Both the position numbers and the translations under genes were made by a program. Under the pieces are notes generated by a model. It ran no database searches. It was not told the DNA's origin and saw nothing but the letters and a program-made list of their open reading frames with translations. Source: Dethiobacter sp. (GTDB taxonomy: Bacteria > Bacillota > Dethiobacteria > DTU022 > UBA8154). From it: a stretch of DNA of 39,312 bases. The DNA lies in assembly GCA_003605065.1 (NCBI GenBank), contig QZJM01000030.1, positions 1 through 39,312 of the forward strand, in the 5' to 3' direction. Of this stretch, positions 26,727 to 33,647 are shown one piece after another. Positions within the stretch are counted from its first letter, which is position 1, and each line of letters opens with the position of its first letter.

Positions 26727-27920
26727 TTAGATGTTAACGGTTACCATTTCATCGGGAATCAAGGTTAGTTTCTCCATACCCGTTTTCGTAACAAGCCAGA
26801 CATTCTCCAGGCCGGACATACCTTTACCCGGAAAGATAAACTTGGGCTCCAGGGCAAAAACCATTCCTGGTTGCAAAATATGCTTTGACCCCTGGGATAA
26901 AATAGGAAACTCGTCAATGTCTAACCCCAGGCCGTGACCGATAAATTTCACCTGTTCGTCCCTGTAACCCATAAAATAATCTCCCAGTCCCTGACTTGTG
27001 GCCATTTCCAGGGCCAGCCGGTATAAATCCTCGCATAAAATCCCGGGAGCCGCCTTGGATATTACTTTCTCCTGGATCTGCCTGGCAACATGGTAAGCTT
27101 TCTCCAGTACCGGTGGTAGGGAACCAATGGAAAAAACACGTGTCTCGTCCAAAACATAACCTTCATATATACTGGCATAATCAACTCCCACAGGCTCATG
27201 GGGAGCAAGCAGTTTCCATCCGGCACCCTGGGGGCTGGCTGTAGTTAGACCTTTGCCCCCTGTACAGCTATCCAAAAATGTACTAAGGGCGCCGTTTTCT
27301 CCGCAGTAAACATGACCAAAAAACATTTCCGTGTTAAAGGCCCTCATGCGTAAAAGTCCCTGGTGCCCCTCCTTCCGGTAGAGGCTCTCAATTTCAGTAG
27401 CAAGTATTATTTCCGGTTTTCCCACTTTCAGCAGTCCGGGAATTTTCCGGTTTATTTGCAAAGAACGCTCCGCAGCCTTACGGAAGAAATTAATTTCATA
27501 ATCAGATTTTATCATACGTATTTCCTTGATCATGGTGGAGATATCAATAAAAGTAAGGGGGGGGAATTCGTGCTGTAACCGTTTATACTGGTTAACCGGG
27601 AGGACATCAAGCTCCAGCCCTATGCTTTTTAATTCCCGTTCGGCATAATCTTCGATGTATTCAGATAATTGTTTTAAGTTGCTCAAGGGCAATATATTTT
27701 CCCAGTTACTTTCTTCCCTGGCCCTGTTATAATTTCGCTTCACCATATACAGAGGTTCCTTATCCACCGGCACAAACAAAAATCCCTGCTGCATAGAACC
27801 GGCAAAATAAAAAAGGTCCATATTTTCTGTCAAAAGAGCCCCGTCCAGGGACTCCTGCTGTAATCTAAACTGTAAATTTTGTATGCGCCTTCTAAGCTCT
27901 TCCAGCGGCGTTAACTGCAA
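26727..27920 (-). CDS. M24 family metallopeptidase / aminopeptidase P-like protein
   Basis: A cytosolic pita-bread-fold protein. The N-terminal creatinase-like domain covers about residues 1-150, followed by the M24 catalytic domain. Metal ligands are visible: Asp in VGVDYASIYEGYVLDETRVF (two Asp), His in FIGHGLGLDIDEFP, Glu in FALEPKFIFPG and a final Glu in GLENVWLVT. Proline dipeptidases and aminopeptidases P share this layout, but the substrate cannot be set from sequence. The frame extends to 27995. TTG 27920, with GGGGGT eight bases upstream, gives the family-like start (MQLTPLEELRRRI, 397 residues). mgtC follows 15 bases on. Confidence 0.87.
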   Translation of the reverse strand: MQLTPLEELRRRIQNLQFRLQQESLDGALLTENMDLFYFAGSMQQGFLFVPVDKEPLYMVKRNYNRAREESNWENILPLSNLKQLSEYIEDYAERELKSIGLELDVLPVNQYKRLQHEFPPLTFIDISTMIKEIRMIKSDYEINFFRKAAERSLQINRKIPGLLKVGKPEIILATEIESLYRKEGHQGLLRMRAFNTEMFFGHVYCGENGALSTFLDSCTGGKGLTTASPQGAGWKLLAPHEPVGVDYASIYEGYVLDETRVFSIGSLPPVLEKAYHVARQIQEKVISKAAPGILCEDLYRLALEMATSQGLGDYFMGYRDEQVKFIGHGLGLDIDEFPILSQGSKHILQPGMVFALEPKFIFPGKGMSGLENVWLVTKTGMEKLTLIPDEMVTVNI

Positions 27921-28056
27921 AATTATTACCCCCAATTCTTCAAAAATATAAAAGTTACTATTTTTTATCTTAATGCAGCAGAAGTCCTTTGTCAACGTAG
28001 TATGAAAATAACGCAGCGTTTGCTGGTGGCGTAGTTCCGGGTTCTACTCCTAAAAA

Positions 28057-28085
28057 ATATTGCCCGGGATATTTCCCGGGCAATT
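28057..28085 (-). terminator. Intrinsic terminator after the LigD-type polymerase gene
   Basis: TTGCCCGGG and CCCGGGCAA form a perfect 9-bp GC-rich stem around a short ATATTT loop. On the minus strand TATTTTTTAGG follows, a good U tract. It lies about 90 bases after the ligase-operon stop at 28172; the rest of 27921-28171 holds no gene. Confidence 0.8.
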
Positions 28086-28171
28086 AACATTCCTACTATT
28101 TCAGATTAAGATTCATATTACTTTAATTTAAGGACAAGCATCATTTTAATAGTTATTTCTATGGTAATTTA

Positions 28172-29062
28172 CTATATATTAAATGGTATTCTCTGGCGGT
28201 CTTTTAAAACAGGGGCAAAGAGGTCTCCCTTTTTTTGTAAACGGGGCAAAATATTTTTTATTTGAAAAGAGGAAGGTAAAAAAGAAGAAGCGGCGATTTC
28301 ACTCCATTCCAGGGGTGTTGATACCGGTGCCCCGGGTAGGGGGCGCGGGGAATAAGGGGCAACAAGGGTTTTACCCCGGGCATTCTGCAGGTAATCCAGG
28401 TAAATTTTTGTTCCCCGTTCGGATACTTTCCTTTCCAGAGTGCTAATGGCTGGAAAAAGTTTAAAAAGCTCCTTAAAAACATCCTCACAAAATTTTCTGG
28501 AGTGATCATAACTGTAACCAGGGAGTAGGGGAAGGTATACCTGGATCCCCCGGGAACCGGATGTTTTGGGGTAGCCGCGCAAGCCACTTTTTTTAAGCAG
28601 GTCGTGTAGGGCGAGGGCCACAGTACAGACCTGGGGAAAAGTAATCCCTTCCATGGGATCCAGATCAAAAACGGCAAAATCGGGATTCTCAAGGGTGCTT
28701 ACAGAAGACAGCCACTGATGAATCTCCAGGCAGGCCTGGTTTCCCAGCCAGGTTAAAGACTCGGGGCCGGTAGCTAAAATATAGTTGGTAACTTTATCCC
28801 CGCTATGTTTAAAGGGAACCGTTTTAATCCAGGGTGGAGCCCCCTGGGGACAATTTTTTTGAAAGAAACCCTTTCCATTTATACCTTCAGGGAAGCGCCG
28901 GAATACCAGAAAACGATCCTTTAAATGCGGCAGCATATAGGAAGATATCTCCAGGTAGTACTTTATCAGGTGATACTTGTCGATACCTTCACCAGGCCAG
29001 AGCTCCTTTTTTAAATTGGTTAACGTAACTGTTTTTTTATTTATCTCCAGGGTAGGGGACAT
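28172..29062 (-). CDS. LigD-type NHEJ polymerase (stand-alone PrimPol domain)
   Basis: A 296-residue archaeo-eukaryotic primase-like polymerase that fills and extends ends during Ku-dependent repair. Family marks are LTNLKKELWPGEGIDKYHLI, the FFQKNCPQGAP segment, FAVFDLDP with the metal-binding Asp133/Asp135, the KTSGSRGIQVYLPL nucleotide-binding motif, and a third Asp in IYLDYLQNARGKT. The ATG at 29062 has AGAGGAG nine bases upstream. It is separate from the ligase, so this genome has the split form rather than the fused LigD of mycobacteria or pseudomonads. A palindromic repeat array lies between the two genes. Confidence 0.92.
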   Translation of the reverse strand: MSPTLEINKKTVTLTNLKKELWPGEGIDKYHLIKYYLEISSYMLPHLKDRFLVFRRFPEGINGKGFFQKNCPQGAPPWIKTVPFKHSGDKVTNYILATGPESLTWLGNQACLEIHQWLSSVSTLENPDFAVFDLDPMEGITFPQVCTVALALHDLLKKSGLRGYPKTSGSRGIQVYLPLLPGYSYDHSRKFCEDVFKELFKLFPAISTLERKVSERGTKIYLDYLQNARGKTLVAPYSPRPLPGAPVSTPLEWSEIAASSFLPSSFQIKNILPRLQKKGDLFAPVLKDRQRIPFNI

Positions 29063-29079
29063 AGACTAAAACTCCTCTC

Positions 29080-29220
29080 GGGGACATTCCCTATGGGGAC
29101 ATTCCTTATGGGGACATTCCTCTGAAAGAGGTGTGTCCCCTTACCTTATGGGGACATTCCTCTGAAAGAGGTGTGTCCCCTTACCTTATGGGGACATTCC
29201 TCTGAAAGAGGTGTGTCCCC
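29080..29220. repeat. REP-like palindromic array (five copies of an 11-base motif)
   Basis: GGGGACATTCC occurs five times, starting at 29080, 29095, 29110, 29150 and 29190 (spacing 15, 15, 40, 40). The last three are complete 31-base palindromes (29110-29140, 29150-29180, 29190-29220): GGGGACA-TT-CCTCT, a GAA loop, then AGAGG-TG-TGTCCCC. The identical 40-base period, including the TTACCTTAT linker, shows recent tandem duplication. It resembles the REP palindromes mobilised by RAYT transposases; no such gene is in the window. Confidence 0.85.
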
Positions 29221-29340
29221 ATACCTTAATTAATCGGAAAGACGATGGAAACCGTCCCTGTAGCGGTCCCTTTAACGGTAACATTTCCGCCCAGGGTGGG
29301 AAGAGGCAGACCAGTTCAACTTTGGACATTTTTTCATCCA

Positions 29341-30315
29341 TTATTGTAACCTTGCAGGTTCGTGGGCGTTTGTACTGCTACGGTCCGGAGATACTAGGCG
29401 CGGGGCACGCAGTTTAAGCTCCGGAGTCCACTCGTTATAGATTACCACCACTTTTCTCAGAGGCTCCATCCAGAGAAGTTTTTTACCCGGAAGTGGGGGG
29501 GGAGGGTTAGAGAAAGGGGGAACGGAGAGAATGTTCTCACGGGACCATTTGTACCAGCCTTCTAAATCTTTTTCCTTTAGTCCGCTGCTGGCACTGCCTA
29601 TATAGCGTAGTTTTTTCTCTGATCCCGGTGTTTCACCGGCATCGTCCTCTTCCAGGCCCAGAAGCAGGGAGGCCGGCCTGTTATCTTTTAGGGTCAATCC
29701 ACCTACATAAGCTTCCAGGGTTTGTTCCACTTTGGTTTTTAACCAGTAACTGGATTTACGTGGTCCGGGTATATAGGGGCTGTCTAATTTTTTAGCTACT
29801 ACCCCCTCCATTCCCAAGTCCCTGACCGCCTGCAAAAGACCACTCCCGTCCTTATAGTTTGGGGTAAGATGCAGGTGCTCATGTTCCACAATGATCTTTT
29901 CTATGATTTGCTGGCGGACCTCCCAGGGTTTGCTTAAAAGCCAGGTATCATCGAGAAAGAGAATATCAAAGACCATATAATCAACGGGAAACAGTTTTAT
30001 TAACCTGGAAACATTTGAGGGCCCGGCACGCTCCCTTTGCATTACAGTATAAAAACTGGGGCGCTTTTCCTTTAAGGCCACCAATTCCCCATCCAGGATA
30101 AAACTTTTGCCTTTTATAATGTCCGGCAGCACGGACAGTTCCGGATAGAGTGCAGTTTTATCTTTTAAACTCCGTCCCTGCAAACGGATCTTTTTTCCCT
30201 GACCGAAAGCCAACAGGCGAATCCCATCCCATTTTACCTGGTAATAATAGCTGTCATCTTCTATTAAGACACTTCTCGCTTGTGGCTCCATGGGAAATAC
30301 TTTTTGCTGTAACAT
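29341..30315 (-). CDS. ATP-dependent DNA ligase (LigD ligase domain type)
   Basis: A 324-residue ATP-dependent ligase that seals ends brought together by Ku. The adenylated lysine is Lys28 in YQVKWDGIRL (motif I), followed by RLQGRSLKDKT. Motif III lies in VDYMVFDILFLD, motif IV in GMEGVVAKK, motif V in SSYWLKTKV, and an OB-fold C-terminus ends at RKVVVIYNEWTPELKLRAPR. It lacks fused polymerase and nuclease domains, as in the split LigD systems of some Firmicutes. It lies 22 bases after the ku stop, so the two are co-transcribed. Confidence 0.93.
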   Translation of the reverse strand: MLQQKVFPMEPQARSVLIEDDSYYYQVKWDGIRLLAFGQGKKIRLQGRSLKDKTALYPELSVLPDIIKGKSFILDGELVALKEKRPSFYTVMQRERAGPSNVSRLIKLFPVDYMVFDILFLDDTWLLSKPWEVRQQIIEKIIVEHEHLHLTPNYKDGSGLLQAVRDLGMEGVVAKKLDSPYIPGPRKSSYWLKTKVEQTLEAYVGGLTLKDNRPASLLLGLEEDDAGETPGSEKKLRYIGSASSGLKEKDLEGWYKWSRENILSVPPFSNPPPPLPGKKLLWMEPLRKVVVIYNEWTPELKLRAPRLVSPDRSSTNAHEPARLQ

Positions 30316-30337
30316 AATAGAGATTTACCCCAAATAC

Positions 30338-31189
30338 TTATTTTTTAACCGTTATTAAAGCTTCTTCTTTGGGGGAAGGTGATCTTTTAACCCGTCCTTT
30401 TGGCTTATTCTTAGCTTTTTTAACCTGGGTTCTCTCTACGCTGGCCTGCAGGGCCTCCAGCAGGTCAACCACCTTTTCTCTCTCCGGCGAGGGAGCAACA
30501 ACCACTTTTTTCCCTTCTACCCTGGCCTGGATTACCTCCAGTAGTTTTTCACGGTAATGGTCGTGATAGTTTTCCGCTTCAAAGGGGGCTGTCAGGTTCT
30601 CGATAAGCTCTTTAGCCATTTCCAGCTCTTTTTCCCGAACCTCTACCTTCCGCGGTATATCAGGTATCTCCTGCAAAGAACGCACTTCATCAGGAAAAAA
30701 CATAGTGGAAAGGGAAAGTATATCTCCATAACTTCTTACTACCGCCATGGATTCTTTCGTACGCAGGGTGATCATCGCTACAGCAATTTTTCCTGTTTCC
30801 AGCATGGCCTTGTGAAGCAATACATAAGGTTTGCTGCCGGGGCCATCGGGAGCCAGGTAATAACTGTTCTGAAAAAAGATGGGATCAATTTCCTCCATTT
30901 TTACAAAGTCAGTTATTTCAATAAGCCTATCTCCTTCCCCGGCGGCAGCTTTTATTTCCTCTTCACTTAACACCACAAAATGATCTTTTTCATATTCATA
31001 ACCGCGGACAATTTCCTCCCAGGGCACCTGTTTTTTGCAGGTAGTGCATATTTTCTGGTACTCCAGGGGAGTATGACAGGGAGCATGTAAATAACGAAAC
31101 TTAATATCCCTGCCCTCTGTTGCAGCAAAAAGGCGTACCGGTATATTCACCAGTCCAAAACTTAAGGAACCCTTCCACATTGCCCTCAT
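30338..31189 (-). CDS. ku: Ku, DNA end-binding protein of bacterial NHEJ
   Basis: Ku dimerises on double-strand ends and recruits LigD. ATG 31189 (MRAMWKGSLSFGLVNIPVRL) matches the family start and has GAGGGG eight bases upstream; the longer frame to 31243 has no such support. The product of 283 residues shows the conserved beta-barrel segments FRYLHAPCHTPLEYQKIC, EEIVRGYEYEKDHFVVL and FFQNSYYLAPDG. A Lys-rich tail (VKKAKNKPKGRVKRSP) is the usual C-terminal DNA/LigD contact. A CTTCKKQ pair is visible near residue 50. Neighbouring ligase and polymerase genes make the pathway complete. Confidence 0.95.
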   Translation of the reverse strand: MRAMWKGSLSFGLVNIPVRLFAATEGRDIKFRYLHAPCHTPLEYQKICTTCKKQVPWEEIVRGYEYEKDHFVVLSEEEIKAAAGEGDRLIEITDFVKMEEIDPIFFQNSYYLAPDGPGSKPYVLLHKAMLETGKIAVAMITLRTKESMAVVRSYGDILSLSTMFFPDEVRSLQEIPDIPRKVEVREKELEMAKELIENLTAPFEAENYHDHYREKLLEVIQARVEGKKVVVAPSPEREKVVDLLEALQASVERTQVKKAKNKPKGRVKRSPSPKEEALITVKK

Positions 31190-31282
31190 AAAAAAATTCC
31201 CCCTCTGCCATATTATTTCCGGCGGAGGGGAACTATACACCAAACACTTTAAAACTTTAACCCGGGTACATTATTCTTAACC

Positions 31283-31386
31283 GTGAACTACATCGTCATT
31301 GAAATGACGAGCTTCGGAGTCACAAGTATTGCTACCGGTTACCTCGGCTTGTCCAACGCCACTACTGCCCGGTAGGTATTACCTAC
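31283..31386 (-). mobile_element. IS200/IS605-type right-end remnant (TnpB guide-RNA-like)
   Basis: On the minus strand this spacer reads GTAGGTAATACCTAC (hairpin), then a GGCAGTAG...GGCGTTGGACAAGCC stretch, TGTGACTCCGAAGC, the terminal hairpin CGTCATTTCAATGACG, and finally GTTCAC. That sequence order (GACTCCGAAG, hairpin, TTCAC) resembles the right ends of IS605-family elements that carry tnpB. These encode the scaffold of the TnpB guide RNA, with the guide immediately after TTCAC. No tnpA or tnpB reading frame is present, so it is an orphan end. It lies 34 bases after the trxA stop, in the same orientation. Confidence 0.55.
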
Positions 31387-31419
31387 TCTACACAGGTACA
31401 TAAGACTTTTGTATCTTGA

Positions 31420-31746
31420 TTACAGGTTTTTATCAATAATACCTTTAAGCTCTTCCTTTTTACGAAAGCCCACAACAGTATTTACAGGTTCTCCATTTTT
31501 AAACAGCATCATCGTAGGAATACTCATGATGCCGTAACGTGAAGCTGTAGTGGGATTGTCATCAACATTAACCTTTACAACCTTGACCTTTCCGTCATAG
31601 TCACCGGCTATCTCTTCAAGAACTGGTGCAACCATGCGGCACGGGCCGCACCAGGTGGCCCAAAAATCTACCAGTACCGGCTCCAGGGCATTTAAAACCT
31701 CTTCTTGAAACTGCTTATCATCAACTTCCATAGGCTTTAATGTCAT
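31420..31746 (-). CDS. trxA: Thioredoxin
   Basis: A 108-residue thioredoxin with the redox motif WCGPC at 32-36 (FWATWCGPCRMVAPV), the cis-proline loop SIPTMMLFKNG and a normal length. It reduces protein disulfides using electrons from the thioredoxin reductase encoded 71 bases upstream. The ATG at 31746 has only a GGAG one base away, too close to serve alone. A strong AGGAGGTG lies 36 bases upstream, behind a 7-bp inverted repeat (see that entry). Confidence 0.97.
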   Translation of the reverse strand: MTLKPMEVDDKQFQEEVLNALEPVLVDFWATWCGPCRMVAPVLEEIAGDYDGKVKVVKVNVDDNPTTASRYGIMSIPTMMLFKNGEPVNTVVGFRKKEELKGIIDKNL

Positions 31747-31752
31747 TCTCCA

Positions 31753-31790
31753 ACCTGGTCAAGCAACCGCAAAAACCAGGTACACCTCCT
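31753..31790 (-). promoter_or_regulatory. Looped Shine-Dalgarno of trxA
   Basis: AGGAGGTG (31783-31790) is followed by ACCTGGT, a 15-base loop and ACCAGGT (31775-31781 with 31753-31759), then six bases to the ATG. Without the hairpin the SD-to-start distance is 36 bases; with it looped out, seven, the normal spacing. A short frame ending on the trxA ATGA (MRLLDQVGE) offers translational coupling as an alternative. Confidence 0.45.
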
Positions 31791-31817
31791 TCCGTGTCCG
31801 AAAAATTTTAATAAAAG

Positions 31818-32747
31818 CTATTCCAGATACCTTACCGCCATCATCGCGGCAATAGCTCCATCAGAAGCTGCCGTAATAACCTGTCGCAAGAACTTGCGGC
31901 GTACATCCCCCGCAGCAAAAAGACCGGGGACCGATGTTTCCATTTCCTCACTTGTTATAATATAACCCTGACCGTCCATTTCTACTCCCTTTAAAAAACC
32001 GGTATTGGGAATTCTTCCTACATATAAAAAGGCCCCATCTACAGGCAATTCTAAAGTTGTGGAGTCTTTAACGTGCTCAACAATAATTTTTCCGAGCCTA
32101 TCTTCCCCGTCAAAACTTTTTACTACCGTGTCCCATAAGATTTCTACCCTGGGATGATTAAGTACCTGCTCCTGCAAGAAAGGAACAGCCCTTAGTTTAT
32201 CTCGGCGATGGATAATAAAAACCTCATTGGCAAACCTGGTCAGGTAAAGGGCCTCTTTTACCGCTGAATCCCCCCCACCGATGACAGCTACTTTTCTGTC
32301 CTGAAAAAACGGTCCATCACAAGTCGCACAAAAAGAAATACCTCTCCCGCGAAGAGCCTCCTCCCCCGGAACTCCAAGGACACGAGGGGCCGTTCCCGTG
32401 GCCACTACCATGGTTCGACCATAAAAGTCACCTTTTGAAGTTGAAACCTTCTTAATATCTCCAAGCACATCCGCCTCTTCTATAGTAGCAGAGACGATTT
32501 CTGCTCCGAAACGAACAGCTTGCTTTTCCAGAAACTGACCAAACTCAACACCGCTTATTCCTTCCGGAAAACCTGGATAGTTATCCAGGCGTTCACTGGA
32601 GGCTATCTCTCCACCAGCCATCATATGCTCCAAAACAAGTATGTTCAGGTTGGCACGACCGCCATAGATGGCTGCCGTCAGACCCGCTGGCCCTGCACCG
32701 AGTATAACCATATCATATAATTTTTTTTTTGTTGTTTCAGGGGACAA
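31818..32747 (-). CDS. trxB: Thioredoxin reductase
   Basis: A 309-residue flavoprotein that passes electrons from NADPH (or another donor) to thioredoxin. Visible features are the FAD-binding VILGAGPAGLTAAIYGGRA at the start, the redox CATC at Cys140/Cys143 (SFCATCDGPFF), the pyridine-nucleotide loop VIGGGDSAVKEALYL and the late FAD motif GLFAAGDVRRK. The NADPH-phosphate site HRRDKLRA is present, favouring NADPH. The start is TTG at 32747 with GGGAG six bases upstream. trxA follows in the same operon. Confidence 0.96.
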   Translation of the reverse strand: MSPETTKKKLYDMVILGAGPAGLTAAIYGGRANLNILVLEHMMAGGEIASSERLDNYPGFPEGISGVEFGQFLEKQAVRFGAEIVSATIEEADVLGDIKKVSTSKGDFYGRTMVVATGTAPRVLGVPGEEALRGRGISFCATCDGPFFQDRKVAVIGGGDSAVKEALYLTRFANEVFIIHRRDKLRAVPFLQEQVLNHPRVEILWDTVVKSFDGEDRLGKIIVEHVKDSTTLELPVDGAFLYVGRIPNTGFLKGVEMDGQGYIITSEEMETSVPGLFAAGDVRRKFLRQVITAASDGAIAAMMAVRYLE

Positions 32748-32781
32748 TTTTTGCTCCCTCTCTTATTTTAGTGTTATTGTA

Positions 32782-32810
32782 ATTTTACCAAATGAAACCT
32801 TTAAAAGCAA
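32782..32810 (-). promoter_or_regulatory. Predicted trxB promoter
   Basis: On the minus strand TTGCTT (32805-32810) and TAAAAT (32782-32787) are separated by 17 bases, about 35 bases before the trxB start. The remaining 32811-32950 part of the spacer is A/T-rich with no gene seen. Confidence 0.6.
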
Positions 32811-32953
32811 ATATTATCTCTTAATCTAACCTCCAACATTCTGTAAATAAGTTATCCATGGATTTGAATTGCTATACCATAATTAAAACTGAAAAATACT
32901 ACTTTCTAAATGCTTCTTTCTTAAAAGTGAAATTTTTAACTTTTCCCAAAAGG

Positions 32954-32983
32954 TTGACATTGGCCTTGCAATAATGATATAGT
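32954..32983 (+). promoter_or_regulatory. Predicted promoter of the small membrane-protein gene
   Basis: TTGACA (32954-32959) and TATAGT (32978-32983) are spaced 18 bases. Transcription would start about 90 bases before the gene at 33084, leaving a long untranslated leader. Confidence 0.6.
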
Positions 32984-33083
32984 TAAATTAGAGTTTTCTG
33001 AATGTTTAGAATATGTGGTTTTTTTCACAAGCTTTTTTCCCCCAGCATTTACAGCCATTTATTAACCAGAAAGGATGATTATT

Positions 33084-33296
33084 ATGGGGGGAGGAATTTT
33101 ACTTTTCGGTATCGTCCTTTGTATTTCTCTACTGGTCAGGCTGCTTATATCTCAATTTTTTTCCCATAAAATTTTTGATGAAGATATGTCTATGCCGTTG
33201 ATGCGCGGGCTCATGACACCCGGTAACGATATCCCAGCGGAAGAGTACCCCTCAAGTTCAAAAAATCCTGCAGGCATTGAAAACGAAGGCGGTTGA
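33084..33296 (+). CDS. Small single-pass membrane protein, hypothetical
   Basis: A 70-residue product. Residues 2-22 (GGGILLFGIVLCISLLVRLL) form one transmembrane helix, followed by a polar, Pro/Ser/Glu-rich tail. ATG 33084 has AAAGGA eight bases upstream; an ATG three codons earlier overlaps that site. It has its own promoter and terminator. I do not recognise a family, and a leaderless short gene of chance origin is possible but less likely given those signals. Confidence 0.6.
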   Translation: MGGGILLFGIVLCISLLVRLLISQFFSHKIFDEDMSMPLMRGLMTPGNDIPAEEYPSSSKNPAGIENEGG

Positions 33297-33332
33297 AACA
33301 TTAATGACCAGCATTATTTTATAAAAGACTTA

Positions 33333-33366
33333 AATCCGGGGAAGTTTTTCCCGGATTCTTTTTTTT
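33333..33366 (+). terminator. Intrinsic terminator of the small membrane-protein gene
   Basis: AATCCGGG (33333-33340) pairs with CCCGGATT (33350-33357) and is followed by C and eight T residues. It separates this gene from the sulfur-transfer operon. Confidence 0.92.
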
Positions 33367-33381
33367 AAAATAACATTGTGG

Positions 33382-33387
33382 TATAAT
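33382..33387 (+). promoter_or_regulatory. -10 box before nfu
   Basis: A perfect TATAAT lies 34 bases upstream of the nfu ATG; the -35 region is only T-rich. It follows the terminator directly, so it likely starts the nfu-thiI-cysteine desulfurase transcript. Confidence 0.5.
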
Positions 33388-33421
33388 AAGTAAACTAAAA
33401 ATTTAAAAGGAGGTTTCCGGT

Positions 33422-33643
33422 ATGAAAGAACAGGTACAGGCGGCTTTAGAAAAAATCCGTCCCTCCCTTCAGGCTGATGGAGGTGACGTCGTCCTTATTG
33501 CTGTAGACGAGGATGGCACCGTAAAAGTTAAACTAACGGGTGCCTGTGGAGGATGCCCTATGGCCACTATGACTTTAAAGCAGGGTATAGAGCGTCTGCT
33601 TAAAAAAGAAGTTCCGGGGGTAAAGGAAGTGCTTTCCGTTTAA
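33422..33643 (+). CDS. NFU-type iron-sulfur carrier (NifU C-terminal domain)
   Basis: A 73-residue stand-alone NFU domain that binds a [4Fe-4S] cluster between two subunits and hands it to target enzymes. It shows [12 protein letters not shown] and the cluster motif [12 protein letters not shown] with Cys42/Cys45, the full length of the small Nfu proteins. AGGAGG precedes the ATG by eight bases. It lies four bases before thiI, with a cysteine desulfurase two genes on, in keeping with cluster or sulfur supply. The abundant Fe-S enzymes of the acs operon are possible clients, an inference. Confidence 0.94.
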   Translation: MKEQVQAALEKIRPSLQADGGDVVLIAVDEDGTVKVKLTGACGGCPMATMTLKQGIERLLKKEVPGVKEVLSV

Positions 33644-33647
33644 TTTT

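Noticed and set aside
28015-28087. Plus-strand reading AAFAGGVVPGSTPKKY running into the terminator
   Set aside because: Too short, without ribosome site, and it ends inside a terminator stem; most likely chance.
29229-29317. A short minus-strand reading ending GGNVTVKGTATGTVSIVF
   Set aside because: It looks protein-like and might be a degraded C-terminus, but it has no start codon (a TGA lies just upstream), only about 29 codons, and no family that I can name.
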